From assembly GCA_027575765.1 (NCBI GenBank), contig JANBPT010000447.1:1-35694 (forward strand): a stretch of 35,694 nt of DNA, given 5' to 3'. Position 1 is the stretch's first letter. The number at the start of each line of letters is the position of its first letter. Source of the stretch: Tieghemiomyces parasiticus. Its lineage: Eukaryota; Kickxellomycota; Dimargaritomycetes; Dimargaritales; Dimargaritaceae. The notes beneath the pieces were generated by a model. It was not told the DNA's origin, did no database searches, and saw only the letters and a program-made list of their open reading frames with translations. Below, one piece after another: positions 10,301 to 21,815 of the stretch. Position numbers and translations under genes: made by a program.

Positions 10301-13195
10301 GTTAGCTCGTCCTGAGGCTTGTCTGGGAATGGGGCGGAGGGGAGGGGTAAAGGTTGGTCGCTAGAGCTAGGTGTGTCAGAGGGACGATTCCTGACTACTC
10401 ATGCTAATAGATAATGATCGGGTTGTACCACGGCAAGCACTCGCCCCACTCATAACCCCATATTGGCACGCGCGTGTGTAGAAGAAGGAGAGGGGTTGGG
10501 TATCGTTAGGCCTGCTGCTGACAGGGATTTCTGCCCGCAACAAACCAGCCATCGGCTACCTCAACGTGATGTCAAGCCGGCTAGTCTATCGTTCCGCACT
10601 TCGGCCACAGGAAAAGCCTACTTTCTCACCCCCCCCCATCTTCGCAGCGCAATGGCGCTACTATGTCGACCACCAATGAGGGAAGGGAGGGGATCGCACG
10701 GTCGGGGTCCGTTCCTGTAATTAGTTCGTTTCTAATGGTCTCTCCAGTGGCATAATGGAGCGAAGCTGTGGCTATATTTATGGCTCCTCGCTCATTTTGG
10801 ACACATGCGTGGACCAATCCGCCCACGGTCATCACGCCACAAGGGCAAGTGAGGGGGGGGCAGGCCCGCTATTTCCTGATGCTTTTTTCCGCCTCACCGT
10901 TTGGAAAGCCACGCACGCCACAGTCGCACGAAATCATGCACTCATACCCTCCACGTGTGGGCGCCGATAAGTCCTTGATCATTCCCCGCTACTAGCGCCA
11001 CACAACGAACCCCACCCCCATGTTTCCTGGCCGGGCTTTCGCCATTTCGGAAAATTTCGAAATTAACCGAAGGGAAAAAATGAAATAGAGGGAGGGTGGC
11101 GTGGACTTAATTTTGAGAGGGTATGGGGAATATTCAGGGATCGGATGAAACCGGGATAATCAAGTGGGGGTCCCCTCCCCCTCCTCTCCCAACGTGGATA
11201 CGCAGGCCACCACAGATTCGTTGGATTACCTAAAAAGCGGAAGGGGGGAGGTGAGAAGTAGGGGTAGGGGAGGTTCTATATGCTGTGGCCCTGCATCCTC
11301 TACGGAGCAGGCCCAATCGCATGCGAGCGGATATAATGGACTTCCCGAAATAGGAATGAGTTCAGGCGGGGTATCGCCTTTAACCCTATAACTCTCCGCG
11401 TATCTAGGCCTGTCAGTTGCTTTGGACGGACACATAGTTTATTGGAGAGCAGGGTTGATGAATCATACGCTGGACATGCGATGGTCGTCTCGCTCGCTCT
11501 GCTTGGACCGACGGCTCAGAGGGGGGAGAGTCTCCAGCCATTGAAGGGGGCCCCTATAACCTTATATTCCGCGGCTGCGCTCCGAACCAATCGCTCGCTC
11601 CATGTAGAAACCGTTCCCGGCCTATTGGAGTATGTATGGTATCAAGTTGTCCCCCATCCACCTCTCTCCAAGACATTGGCCCATGGCCCTGATCTAACCG
11701 CCTCACCCTCCAGTACCCGCCGTCCCCTCGCCCCCATGTGCAAACGCAGGTAGGGTTGTAGGGCGATGAGGGGGACGGGCAGGGGATTTGGGTTCCGCTC
11801 GTCTGCGCCGATACTATTCAAGATGAAACGTTAGCTACCATCGATACTGGGGCCTCGACTAAGCCGGACACTTGATACAGGAGCCCTTGGCCGGGCATTA
11901 CTATACGCCAGAAGGTGTGTATACGGAAAGGGAGAGGCACGTGGTGACTTGTTATCTACGAGGTGCCCCTGTAAATCGCCATCCGTCTTATCCTTATTTC
12001 GTCTCGACCGCCTATAATCGCAGCGCAATCGGAGTCCACTTGGACCGATAACGATAAGAGCTGAAAATAAGGATACTAAAAAAAACGATATGATTGGGAG
12101 CTGTGTGCTAGTGGGTCCGTGTTACCATAGAGGCTGATCGAGTAATGCACGCAAAGTCTCCACGGATCCGTTCGTCGACAGCGAGCCCACACGAGAGTTT
12201 CACCTCTTTTTCCCTAATCATGTGGAACCACGCCGCAACCCTATCTCACTATATCTTCCGCGTCCATATTACGCGATAAGGGCAAGAACGGCGATAGTGC
12301 CTGTCACGGGCAGCAGCCTCCCCGCGCCGCCGAGGCATTGATACGGACCCGCCACAATCCCAAGTGGCTCAATCCCCCCCTCTCTCACACACACACGCCC
12401 GTGCATGAATAGGATGGCGCCGATAACCCATCTCGTGTCGTACGGGCCTGTGAACCTCTGGTGCGACGGCGATAACGGCTACGTGTCGCGACAGGCCCTA
12501 GGTCAGCTGGTGGAGACGGTCGAGCCGACACGTCCTGCCAAGTTTACCAACGGGAGCAGAGAACGTCGTCAGCCATCCTACAGGATAAACCACCATTCCA
12601 TTCCTTCCGTGCCATCACTCCACGGGTAACCGGTGGAGCGTTCATCATGGAGGCGATGTCCAAAAGATAACAGGCTAGAGTACTTCGCAGCTTTACATGT
12701 GTAACAGTCACGAAAGCGGGCAATAGTGCACGGCATCATTTGTCGTGGAATACGGTAGGCGCAGGTGCGAATCTTGAATTCACATATTCTCCTTCCCCCC
12801 TCTCTCACTCCGCCTATTTTGTGATCGCTTAGCGCTTCACTAGGCGCGTTGGAGTAGAAGGTGAAGCTGCTGGGGGAGGGAGTGCGAGAATGGGCTTCAG
12901 GTTAGGGGCCGTGGCTAACGGTCGGCTCCGAGCACGCTGGATATGTAGAGGATGAGTTCGATAGGATAGTAGCCAATTGGTTGGATGAACCATCCTTAGT
13001 GGCAGGAGGGAGAGGGGGGAGATACAGGGCTGGTAGCTCCATGACACAGGCGACCGTTTGACTTCGAAACCCGCAAGAGGCTAAAGCCCGACCAGCCCTG
13101 AGGGCACCCCTGCATTCCTACGGAGGCTAAACTTGTCTAGATTAGGCGCTTCATCTTAGATTCACCATTGCCGACGCACAGTCGTCGTCTCGCTC

Positions 13196-13198
<3 letters not shown>
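10301..13198. other. Gene-free stretch, part 4
   Basis: No supportable gene. It has a 9-C run at 10629-10637, an 8-G run at 10853-10860 and GATAA/TTATC words including GATAACGATAAG at about 12047-12058. The frame at 12405-12629 (74 residues) has coding-like GC-rich third positions over its first half but no known domain and no convincing splice partner. Confidence 0.5.

Positions 13199-13253
<55 letters not shown>
13199..13253 (+). repeat. (CT)27 microsatellite
   Basis: Perfect CT dinucleotide run of 55 nt, followed by CGCTGTCT. It is the only long perfect dinucleotide repeat here. A GA/CT tract of this kind can bind GAGA-like proteins or form triplex DNA, but no function can be read from the sequence. 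Confidence 0.97.
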
Positions 13254-13258
<5 letters not shown>

Positions 13259-14568
13259 CTGGCTGGAATCCGCCATCGGTGGGCGGCTCCAAACACTAAA
13301 AGCCATTGGTACGACTATCATTGCCTACTGGCCAGGATCGATGTTAAGGATAAAGTAGGAGCGGATACCATTGCCTTGTGGGTTCCTAATAACTTATCGT
13401 CAAGCCGGAGGAGGCCCCCCCCGCTGGGCATGATCGCGTGGCTTATCTACCAAGCCATCCCCACACAAGCCTAACCTGTGGTACGTACCAAGAACCCTCT
13501 CCCCTGTGCCATGATAAGGCCCCGGCGGAAGAATAGATCTACTTCGGGATGGATATGATAAATAGAAATTGACAGAGCCAGGGCACTCATCACCTGCAAT
13601 ATGCCGGTAAACGGGGAAAGGGCCGGTCATATTAGCTAGCCATTCCGACTGGTCGGGTCGAGCACTGACATCTGACGGCAACAGAACGTGAATGGTGACG
13701 GCTGAATAGTGTGGCGATCTTGTCTTGTTCAAAAGTGGGCGACTTTCTTGGCGATGGCCCGTGGTAGCGCCTTCGGATATGGCAGGCAGAGGACAATTGG
13801 GGACTGGGCCAGGTCCACTGTCGGCGAGGTGCTGGGCTGTGTCGACAGGCTACTTATCTTTTCAATCCGAGTCAGGGGGGAGGGAAACCTTGATCAATGT
13901 CATTGATCGCTTTGATTCATTTATATCTAAGCACATCAAAGTGACATCGACAGGAACTGCTTCGTATAATGGTGCCTAGCCGTACCAAGATTGTTACGGC
14001 TTCCACATATTAGGTGTGGCCCGACTTGGTAGTTTGGGGTGGTGAAACGAGAGGATAAGAGGGGGTGGTTGCGGAACGGGGTGAAGGAGGGGGGGTGGGC
14101 GAATGAACGCACCTCCCCCTCCCCTTTTTTGCGAATGCCGGCCCCATCTCGCCACTCACTGTACGATAAGCTATCGCCACCGTCATCTATACTGTGGACA
14201 TGGGCGCCCCCCTTTTTATTCTCGGCTACGCCCAATATCCCGTCCCGGTCTATTCCTAACCACTCACCGCGCCCCCTTTGTTCACTACCACCCATCCATC
14301 ACCCCCCCATCTCTCCGCCACCTGCCCTGTATTGCCATACTGATTGGAGCTGCCACCGCTTATCGGCCCACCCGATAACCTCGCCCCTCTATTTGACATC
14401 ACCCTCCCACTCCCAATATATAAAAAGACTTCATCCGCCCTCCATACTACTTCTACTGCCACAGCTCTGTCATTTCAACCCGCTCCACACACCGCCGTAT
14501 CCAGCGTCATCGCCAATCTTCCTCTCTGCCTTACATTACACTATTTAATCTTAGACACACACAGCACC
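13254..14568. other. Upstream flank of the homeodomain gene
   Basis: No gene seen in 13254-14040. From about 14105 to 14568 the plus strand is strongly pyrimidine-rich and ends in a TATA box and leader, so this is the promoter and 5' UTR of the homeodomain gene. An 8-C run lies at 13415-13422. Confidence 0.6.
14417..14427 (+). promoter_or_regulatory. TATA box of the homeodomain gene
   Basis: TATATAAAAAG, a near-consensus TATA element about 140 bp upstream of the ATG and inside a pyrimidine-rich promoter. Confidence 0.65.
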
Positions 14569-15486
14569 ATGAGTACCATGGCTTCTACACCCGCGCCGGT
14601 CTACCCGGTCCCCACTTTTAAGCGCCGCTATCGCGCCACGCCCTACCAGGTGCGTCTCCTCGAGGCTTGCTTCCAGGACGACGAAACACCCGACGCCGCG
14701 CGCCGCGAGTGGATCGCGACGCACGTGGATATGCCAGTCAAATCGGTCCATATCTGGTTCCAGAACCGCCGGGCCAAAAAGAACCTCGAGCTGCGCAAGT
14801 CCGGCCAGCCCATCCCGCCGCGTTATCCGTCCCTGCACAATTTTAAACGGTTTCTGGCCCTCCCCAATACCTATATTTTCTGCACTGCTGCCGGGTCGAA
14901 GCTCATCGCTGGCGGCAACGGTACCGAAAGTAATCCTTCATCCGCCCCGGTGGCGGCGACGGCGGCAACGGTGACCTCGGCGCCCGCCCCAGTTTCAACG
15001 GCCGCCGCCACCCAGTCGTCCCCCGCCAGTCCCGTCGTCCGCTCACACCGCTACGCACCATACTCGCCTTACCAGGCCCGCTCCTGCCCGGCAACCGCCC
15101 ACCCTTCCCCTCGTGCCTTGCCCTGCGATCACCAGGCCGCCACCGCCTCGCCTTACTACCAGCCGGTCCCCCCACACCACCATCCCACTGCAACGTATCA
15201 CCGCCAGACCAGCCACACCGCTTCCGACTCGCCTGTTGCTTCGTCCCACTCCCCGCTGTCCTTGAGCCCCGATTCCTGCTGCACCCCAACCGAGGACCAC
15301 GGCGCCATCTCCCCGCTGGCCTCCCCGGCCTACTCGCCCTCCCTCCCCCCGTTCTCCTCCCTCGACATGACTTCCGCTGCTATTCCACGGTCTGTGGAGC
15401 TCCTGGCCAACGTCGCCCTCGATATTGCCGCCGAATCTACGACCAGCCATAACGCCAAGATGGATGTGGCTTTCCTGCTGTCGTAG
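14569..15486 (+). CDS. Homeodomain transcription factor
   Basis: Intronless gene for 305 residues. A homeodomain lies at about 17-74: an arginine-rich N-terminal arm (KRRYR), helices 1 and 2, and a recognition helix VHIWFQNRRAKK (60-71). Gln at homeodomain position 50 and Asn at 51 predict binding to TAAT-core sites. The rest (about 85-300) is Pro/Ser/Ala/Thr/His/Tyr-rich and probably disordered, a common activation or repression tail. The start was placed at 14569 (CACCATGA) because it lies just before the domain and downstream of a TATA box; the frame stays open upstream to 14344, and a second ATG at 14578 has a perfect Kozak context (ACCATGG). Fungal homeodomain proteins act in mating type, development or stress, but the subgroup cannot be told here; no TALE three-residue loop extension is apparent. 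The stop is at 15484-15486. Confidence 0.9.
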   Translation: MSTMASTPAPVYPVPTFKRRYRATPYQVRLLEACFQDDETPDAARREWIATHVDMPVKSVHIWFQNRRAKKNLELRKSGQPIPPRYPSLHNFKRFLALPNTYIFCTAAGSKLIAGGNGTESNPSSAPVAATAATVTSAPAPVSTAAATQSSPASPVVRSHRYAPYSPYQARSCPATAHPSPRALPCDHQAATASPYYQPVPPHHHPTATYHRQTSHTASDSPVASSHSPLSLSPDSCCTPTEDHGAISPLASPAYSPSLPPFSSLDMTSAAIPRSVELLANVALDIAAESTTSHNAKMDVAFLLS

Positions 15487-16328
15487 ATGACCGGGTGAGG
15501 CCTTACTCTCATCTCCCCCGCCCAATTCATACACCCAAACTGTACATTATCTGTAACATCCTCCCCCCCTCCGGCATCAGACTCACACCCTCTTGCTTAT
15601 TTTACACTGGCAACTTCTCCTCTGAACATATCTAGTAAACGATAATTTAATACTATATTACTATCTCTTACCCAGTGCGTCAGCTGACCGTCTCCGTGTG
15701 CCAATGCCCTAGTTTGAAGGGGGTTGCCCGCCACGGCTAGCACAGGAAGCACTGTCGGGCTGCAGTCGACCGCCTTCCGCGCTATCGATAGAGTGTCAAG
15801 GGCCTAAACAATCAGGCAAAAAGAGGAAGCCATGGTGCAGGTGTATCCCTTCAACTATGCGCGCAGACCTGATCGAGACGGACCTGGCCGCCTGTGTTGG
15901 CCTGGGAGGTCGCCAGGCAATCGCCGTTAGAAAACTAGGACGAAGCTACCCCCTCACCCGTTGAACAAGGTCCACAGGGGGATGTGCTCTTTAATAGCCT
16001 CGCTCTACTTGGTCCACGCATCTCTCGTAATGCCCATCACGCAACCCTTTCGACCTACCCCCGGATGGTCACATCGTTCGCCATTTTTTTTCTCTCTCTC
16101 AATTCCTTAGCCCGGTCCGCTAAGCAGTAGCGGCTCATCTCTCGCTCTTACCTAGCGACACAGCTTGGTCAACCCTAGCCATACCGCCCTTTAAAAATAC
16201 CACTCCCAGCTGCCTCCCCGCTTCCCCTCCCCCACCCCGCATTCCTATTTTTTTTAAAGTTATATTTATCCAAAACACTCGCGCTGTACGTTTCAGTCAT
16301 CAGCGTATCCTTCGGGTCTTCCCAGATT

Positions 16329-16339
16329 CCCCCCCCCCC
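16329..16339 (+). repeat. Poly-C tract (11 C)
   Basis: Run of 11 C about 60 bp upstream of the Eaf3-like start codon, just before a TATATA element. It is equal longest with the 11-G run at 8535-8545. Confidence 0.85.
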
Positions 16340-16349
16340 ATCTCACCGC

Positions 16350-16355
16350 TATATA
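16350..16355 (+). promoter_or_regulatory. Possible TATA element of the Eaf3-like gene
   Basis: TATATA about 46 bp upstream of the ATG at 16401. The spacing is short, so the 5' UTR would be very brief if this element is used. Confidence 0.4.
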
Positions 16356-16400
16356 CCTAGGGCTTGCATCTCCCACTCTACTCACCTTTCTCCCCCCACC

Positions 16401-18136
16401 ATGGGCAACGATCACGCACCATTGACCTTTAAAGATAATGAGAAAGTCCTCTGCTTCCACGGCCCCATGTTGTACGAGGCCAAGGTAAGACCGGTGCCCC
16501 GACCCTGGGTTTGCTAATCCCTAACGGGAAGGAGGGTAGAGAAAAGGCAGGATGGGTCGAAGACAGAGGTGTGAGACCAGGTTTCCTAAATCCGGTACCT
16601 TGCGGGGAAGCGCATCGCTTGCAGCCCGCTGAGCACCGCTAGACTCCCCTCGCGGCTCTTTAGCTCATCGCGCCCGCCTCTACGCGCCACGTCCTTTTCG
16701 TCGTGCCTTTCACTCTACTCCGCCGCGTCCCCACTCCCCTTTTCTTGTGTAAAACGCGAACTGCCCTTCCCCTTCACTGTACAGCATCCTGTTATTTATT
16801 AACCGATTCCTGCTTCGTCGTTCTGTTCGCCTTTCTGCCGCTACTTCCACTGCATCCCATATTCTCCATTCCATTCGACAGGTCCTCAAGGCGGACTACT
16901 GGACCGGCGAAGATTCCGACGAAGACGAGGAGGGCCCGCATTACCTAGTCCATTACAAGGGGTGGAAACAGACGTGGGACGAATGGGTGCCCGAGCCACG
17001 AGTACTTAAGTACGACGCCGAGAACCTGGACCGCCAGAAACGGCTCAAGGTTATGCACACCACCAAGAAGAAGACCTCGACGGCCGCGGCGGGTAGCGGC
17101 ATCGCCCGGGGTGAGAAGATCAGCGGGAGTGGGAGCCAGAGTTCCACTGCCAACGTATCGCCCAGCGACCGTGGTCGGAAACGGCCTCGCGAGAGCGGCG
17201 GCGGCGGTGGTGGTGGTGGCGGCGGCGGGTCGGGTGCGGTCGAGGGAAAATCTGGCCCGACTCACCCGATAGACGATGACGCAACCAGTAGCGTGGGCGG
17301 TAGCGGCGGCTGGAGCGGGGACCACCCGCGGCGGGCGGAGGTCCGGATCCCTATCCCCAACGCGCTCAAGTCGCAGCTCGTGGACGATTGGGAGCGGATC
17401 ACCAAGGATCACCAGTTGGTCCCGCTTCCACGGTCGCCTACCGTTGCCGAAGTGTTCCAGCGGTACCAGCGATCAAAAGCTTACGATTATACCGACGGCA
17501 ACCCCGAAGGCCATGCGGCGGACTCGGCTACATCCTCGGCAGCGGCTAGCTCAGTACCACCACCACCAAAGCGGCGAAACGGTCGGCAGGACCGGTACAC
17601 CGAAGATGTTCTCGACGAGATCGTCGAGGGCCTCCAGCTCTACTTCAATACGGCCCTAGGGAACCTTCTGCTCTACCGGTTCGAACGGCTGCAGTACGCA
17701 GATATATGTAAAAAGTACCCCGGTCGGCCCATGGTGGACATTTACGGCGCGGAACACCTGTTGCGGTTATTTGGTAGGTATTTCATTGAATGGGTGGGTG
17801 GATGGTATATATCTTAGGTAACATTTCAGCAGCGTCAGGACGGGGAGAGGGGCGCCAGCTCGGAATCAAAATCGACCCCCCCCCTCCTCCCTCCTCTAGA
17901 CTGATCCGACCGTATGGGCTAATCATAATTCTTCCCCCCCTCCCACTTCAATCACCTGGATATCAGTACGACTTCCATCCCTCCTTGCCCACACCCACAT
18001 GGGATCAGAGACCCTCTCGACGTTGAAAGAGCACCTTACCGATTTCCTGAGGTTCCTCCAGGCCCACGCGGACGAGTTTTTTGCGAACGAGTATGAAAAC
18101 GCCAGTCCGGCCTACATCTCCCTAGCTCGGAGCTGA
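16401..18136 (+). CDS. EAF3: Eaf3/MRG15-type chromodomain and MRG-domain protein
   Basis: Chromatin reader shared by NuA4-type histone acetyltransferase and Rpd3S-type deacetylase complexes; it binds methylated histone H3 K36. Exons are 16401-16484, 16882-17773 and 17967-18136, giving 381 residues. The chromo barrel is about 10-75, with YEAK at the exon 1 end, then VLKADYW, HYLVHYKGW (48-56) and TWDEWV (59-64). A basic, low-complexity linker follows with 11 consecutive Gly (about 134-144). The MRG domain runs from about 180 to the C-terminus, with VRIPIP, EVFQRY, YGAEHLLRLF and, in exon 3, RLPSLLAHT and LTDFLRFL. The final exon is in a different frame from the preceding one; the junction G|TA gives Val and restores the family sequence, so the splice sites are well supported. 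The long first intron (397 nt) follows codon 28. The symbol is by family, since MRG15/Alp13 are equivalent names. Confidence 0.92.
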
Positions 18137-20158
18137 GTCCTGCCCGAATGGATCGAAGGACGGAACGGAACCACGCCAAGGCAGAGTTTAAAGGGCTCGC
18201 CACCCGTTACAGGACCGCTCTCGCCCCTGGCCATTTCTCTCCACCACCCTCTTTGGACCGTGCAGCAGCAGCTATCGAAAGGAGTCGGCAGTTAATGCCT
18301 CTTACATATATATCTGCATAACGGTTGGCCTTTCATATTTTCACCTTCGTCCTCATAGCGTTCTATCCGCCCGTCTCGACGCCTTCATTTAGACCTTTCT
18401 GGCCACTTCAAGTGCATCTACAAGCCGCTTCTCCTCCCGCTCTGCCGCGACACGCAGGTTCTCTTACGTCTACGTTTTACATCTAATCCGCCCTCCCCCC
18501 CCCACCACTTCCCGCTCTACTTACTCGAAAGTGTATTTTTAATAATAACAATAACCCCGTATAAGATTTTACTAATATATAATTGGCGGACACCTGCTAA
18601 CAACATGCTTGGCCAGATAATAATCATTGTAGACTATACTAGCTGTAAAATGGTCAACAGTGGCCAACGCTAACCGGGCATATCTTTGTCGGGTTTTGGC
18701 TGTAGGCCAATATTTATTTATTTTCCTTACTAATAAATGAAGGTTGGTCTTCAGGCTAGATGGGTAGGAGGTAAATAAATGGAGAGAGGGCTAACGGAAG
18801 GGGTCGGTACGAAGGATAAGGGAATGCTGTGATAAATCGACCGACACAAAGGGGAATTGTGGTGCCCATACATGGGGGCTAGCACCAGCTGGTTAAAGTA
18901 GACAGACGGGGAGGGTGTATCGAGGTGACCAAGTCAAAGGGCCACCCGGGGAGGTAGCGAGTGCTACGCACTTGCCAAGCAATACTAAAGTAGGGGAAAA
19001 AATTGACAAAACGGAGACCGAGTTCCTGAAGGCGAACCCAGTGGTTCATACAGCAAGGTTGGACGGCAATGGCGCATAGTTGGGGAAGTGGTTCTGGAAG
19101 GCCAAAGGTTACGTGAGTTCGAGGGGGGAGATGCATGGAAGAGTCCTGCAGTACGGGCAGGTCGGTTGCAGAGTGGCAGGCCGGTGTCGGAGTTACTTTG
19201 GGTGGTGTAGGTATGTATTGGCCCTAGCGTGGTTTTTGTCTATATCCTGGTCGCTCTTCTACGGAAAATATCCGAATTGGATTTGCCTTATGAACCACCC
19301 TATAGAATTACAGCTAATCCTTGGCTATAGCAAGTATACTCTATTTCAACTTTTATTAAATAATATTATCCAATGGATGATAGATCCTTTCGATAAAAGC
19401 CATGCCTTGGGTTGGGTGCGTTGGCAGTAAAATAGTAAGCGCCAGTTCGGCTTATTTTTTTCGGCCCTATCATCAAATCACTGTGACAGATCAGTTGGAG
19501 CCCTACGTTTGATATGGCGCCTTCGTGCGTGAAGTCTGGATAGACCTGTGTACCGGGAAAGAAGCTAACCCCCTCCCCTCCAACGTTCAGTTTCAGCGTG
19601 AAAAAGGTGTGGGTGACAGCTGAGACATGGCAGAAGAAAAAGGGGGGAGGAGAGGGATAGGGCACCGTCATGGCCTAACCAATGCCCTGTCGATCAACCT
19701 ACTGTAAAGCGTACGGTTGGCTGGCAGGGTTCTACATGGCGGTTATCGTGGCTACGATTAAAGACGCGCATCACTGTGATCGAGTGGCTGCTTATGCGCC
19801 TGAGTGTGTGTATTCCCGATGCCAGTGTACTTGTCATCCTTCTCTTGTGTTTACTCTCTTCTCCTCATATCAAACCGGATTATGACCCCCAACTCCCTCC
19901 TCTGGTCGTCTCACTCCAGGCGTAAGGCAGCATGCTGCGCAAATGGCCCTTTCTCGCCCAGAACTCTTGGCTATATATCTAACCTAACCCTCCCCGCTCT
20001 CTTTCACATTTACCCTAACGCAGCTGCCTGGTCTTGTCCTGCATTGGTATTCCCTTTCAACCACGCTGATCCGGGACTCTACCTTCGACTCTAGATAACT
20101 CACTTCCGATCAGTTTTAGCGGTTCTACGCATTTTGCCACTTTCTATCCATCGCCGTA
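18137..20158. other. Intergenic: Eaf3-like 3' flank and upstream of the secreted-protein gene
   Basis: No supportable gene. AT-rich sequence at 18530-18780 with TTTATTTATTTT and TAAATAAAT blocks is a likely 3' end region. A 9-C run lies at 18495-18503. A frame at 19080-19430 (116 residues, one hydrophobic patch) lies partly in AT-rich DNA and has no family features. Confidence 0.55.
19972..19978 (+). promoter_or_regulatory. Possible TATA element of the 20159 gene
   Basis: TATATAT about 187 bp upstream of the start codon, followed by a CT-rich leader. Confidence 0.4.
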
Positions 20159-21815
20159 ATGAAGCCCTTCTTGCTTGGTGTTGTCTCTCTGGCCTTGGCT
20201 TGCGCAGCTTCTACCCCGGATGTACCGGATGAGATGAAGGCCACGACTCAAACGCTGCAGCGCGAGGCCACCGGTACCACGACAGTGCTCCATAAGCGGG
20301 GCCTAGTGTACCATAATTTAGGCAAGGTAAGGGAGCCATACCAACCAGCGAGAGGAACTGGGCTTTTCATTCGGCAATAAAAGGGTGCCCTTGGTCACTT
20401 TCACTGGCTGCCAAAATCCACTACTGCCGTAACCGCGCTTACCGATTCCAGTCCTCAATACCTGGGAACTCAATCGGGCAATAGGCTGATTTTACCTACA
20501 CCAATTCGTATCTACTCCCCTCCAACCACAGAAAATGTCTGCACTGCGAGATAAGCTAAGCACCCTACCATTTAATCACCAGCCCGCAATGACCACCCCG
20601 GGCTTACGTAGTTTCCTCCGGCAATACCAAAGGAATCGTCGCCAACTAACCGTCGAGCAGAGCCGTGATTATAACGAAGAGTTCGACGGCCTTTGGCCGG
20701 TCCTTGAGCGGCCGTTCATGACCTGGCTCTACCGTGAGTACATCGCTGTGGGCCTGGCCCGGGTAGGAATTGCACCCACGGCTGACCTTTACACGGGGTA
20801 CGCCGTGCATAGCGGTTGGAGCTGGCGAAATGCTCACTTGGGTGGCTACGAGACTCCAGAGTCCCAGCGGGACGTGGCGATGGTCAGGACCGATGCTTCT
20901 CGTGCCGACTATGTCGCCACGCTGGTGGTCCATGGTCATCTGGAAGGTGTTGGGACTAATCTTTTCGCACTCATCATTGAAGGAGCCCGGCCGTTTCTAC
21001 AGGCGGTGGACCAGAAGACCCCGGCGCAATCCGAACTGGACCTGACCGCCCCCCACGACTTCCAGGACAATGAGCTGGTGTACTACGCGCTGGCCACGGG
21101 CAATACCGACCTGATTGTCGACCTGATTGGGTACCTCCAGCACCCCGGGTTTGGCGTCCAACTCTGGGACAAGAAGGTACTCCATGGTATGCCAGCGTCC
21201 CTCCGAATCCTCATCAATGCCCTGGCCTTGCACCAGGATGATCTCAATGACGCTAACTACGTTGTGGCGGGGGTTAGCAGCATCTCCCTTTACAATCACG
21301 CGACTCTCCGCTTTGCGGGCCACCTCGCGCGAGCCATGGTGGCCGTGCTGGCCATGAGGGGTAAGCTTGCCAAGCTTCAGTCCTTCATTACCAAGGTGGC
21401 CCCCATGGTCAGCCTCGAAGCTCATCGGACTTACGCCCAGCTACGCCTGGAAAACCTGGCCCTTCTCTACGCCGCGCAGTATGATGTAGACGACTCGGCA
21501 GTTGTGAAGTATTACGGTGCACAGCGGTCAGCTCAAACCCTGGCTACCTTAGGTAACAAGGTTGGCGATGCCGACTGGATCCGGGCCGAGTTGAACTTGG
21601 GCAAGGTGGAAGGTTTAGGGCTATCCGACCTTAGCATTGATCAGTGGGACTATTCGCCCGTTTTACTTCCCTTCGACATCGGCCCAAAGGGACAACTCAC
21701 GTTCCTAGATTACCGTCACATCGTCCAACCCAGCACGCTGCCGCATGAAGGTACTGAATCTCGACGCTCAGGCCCGACCCCTGACGAGAACTGGAACCGA
21801 TGGACTCTCATTTGA
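20159..21815 (+). CDS. Predicted secreted protein of unknown family (two exons)
   Basis: Exons 20159-20326 and 20532-21815 give 483 residues; the intron (205 nt) is GTAAGG...CACAG and joins in phase 0. Residues 1-17 form a classical signal peptide (basic Lys, hydrophobic LLGVVSLALACA, small residues before STP). A dibasic KR at 46-47 (HKRGL) is a Kex2-type processing site, so a short propeptide of about 30 residues is likely. The rest is a soluble-looking, mixed helical protein without Cys-rich or repeat character; no known family is recognised. An intracellular product from the ATG at 20535 alone (426 residues) is the alternative, but the exon 1 frame, signal peptide and clean splice sites favour secretion. 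It converges with the helicase gene. Secretion might mean an extracellular enzyme or host/prey-interaction role, which is only inference. Confidence 0.75.

Larger units (their letters stand above)
15487..16400. other. Intergenic: homeodomain gene 3' flank and Eaf3-like promoter
   Basis: No gene seen. AT-rich sequence at about 15620-15670 probably covers 3' processing of the upstream gene. A pyrimidine-rich stretch (16080-16400) contains an 11-C run at 16329-16339 and TATATA at 16350-16355, and leads to the next ATG. Confidence 0.6.

Noticed and set aside
12405..12629. 74-residue plus-strand frame with coding-like third positions
   Set aside because: The first half looks codon-biased, but the second half does not, there is no splice donor where the bias ends, and no domain is recognised.
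14039..14548. 169-residue plus-strand frame upstream of the homeodomain gene
   Set aside because: It is Pro/Ser/His-rich because it reads a pyrimidine-rich promoter; it overlaps the TATA box and has no domain.
14903..15534. Minus-strand frames opposite the homeodomain gene tail (128 and 163 residues)
   Set aside because: They are Gly/Arg/Val-rich reverse readings of the Pro/Ser/Ala-rich tail of the real gene.
19080..19430. 116-residue plus-strand frame with a hydrophobic stretch
   Set aside because: Half lies in AT-rich intergenic DNA, which yields hydrophobic translations by chance; no promoter or family features.
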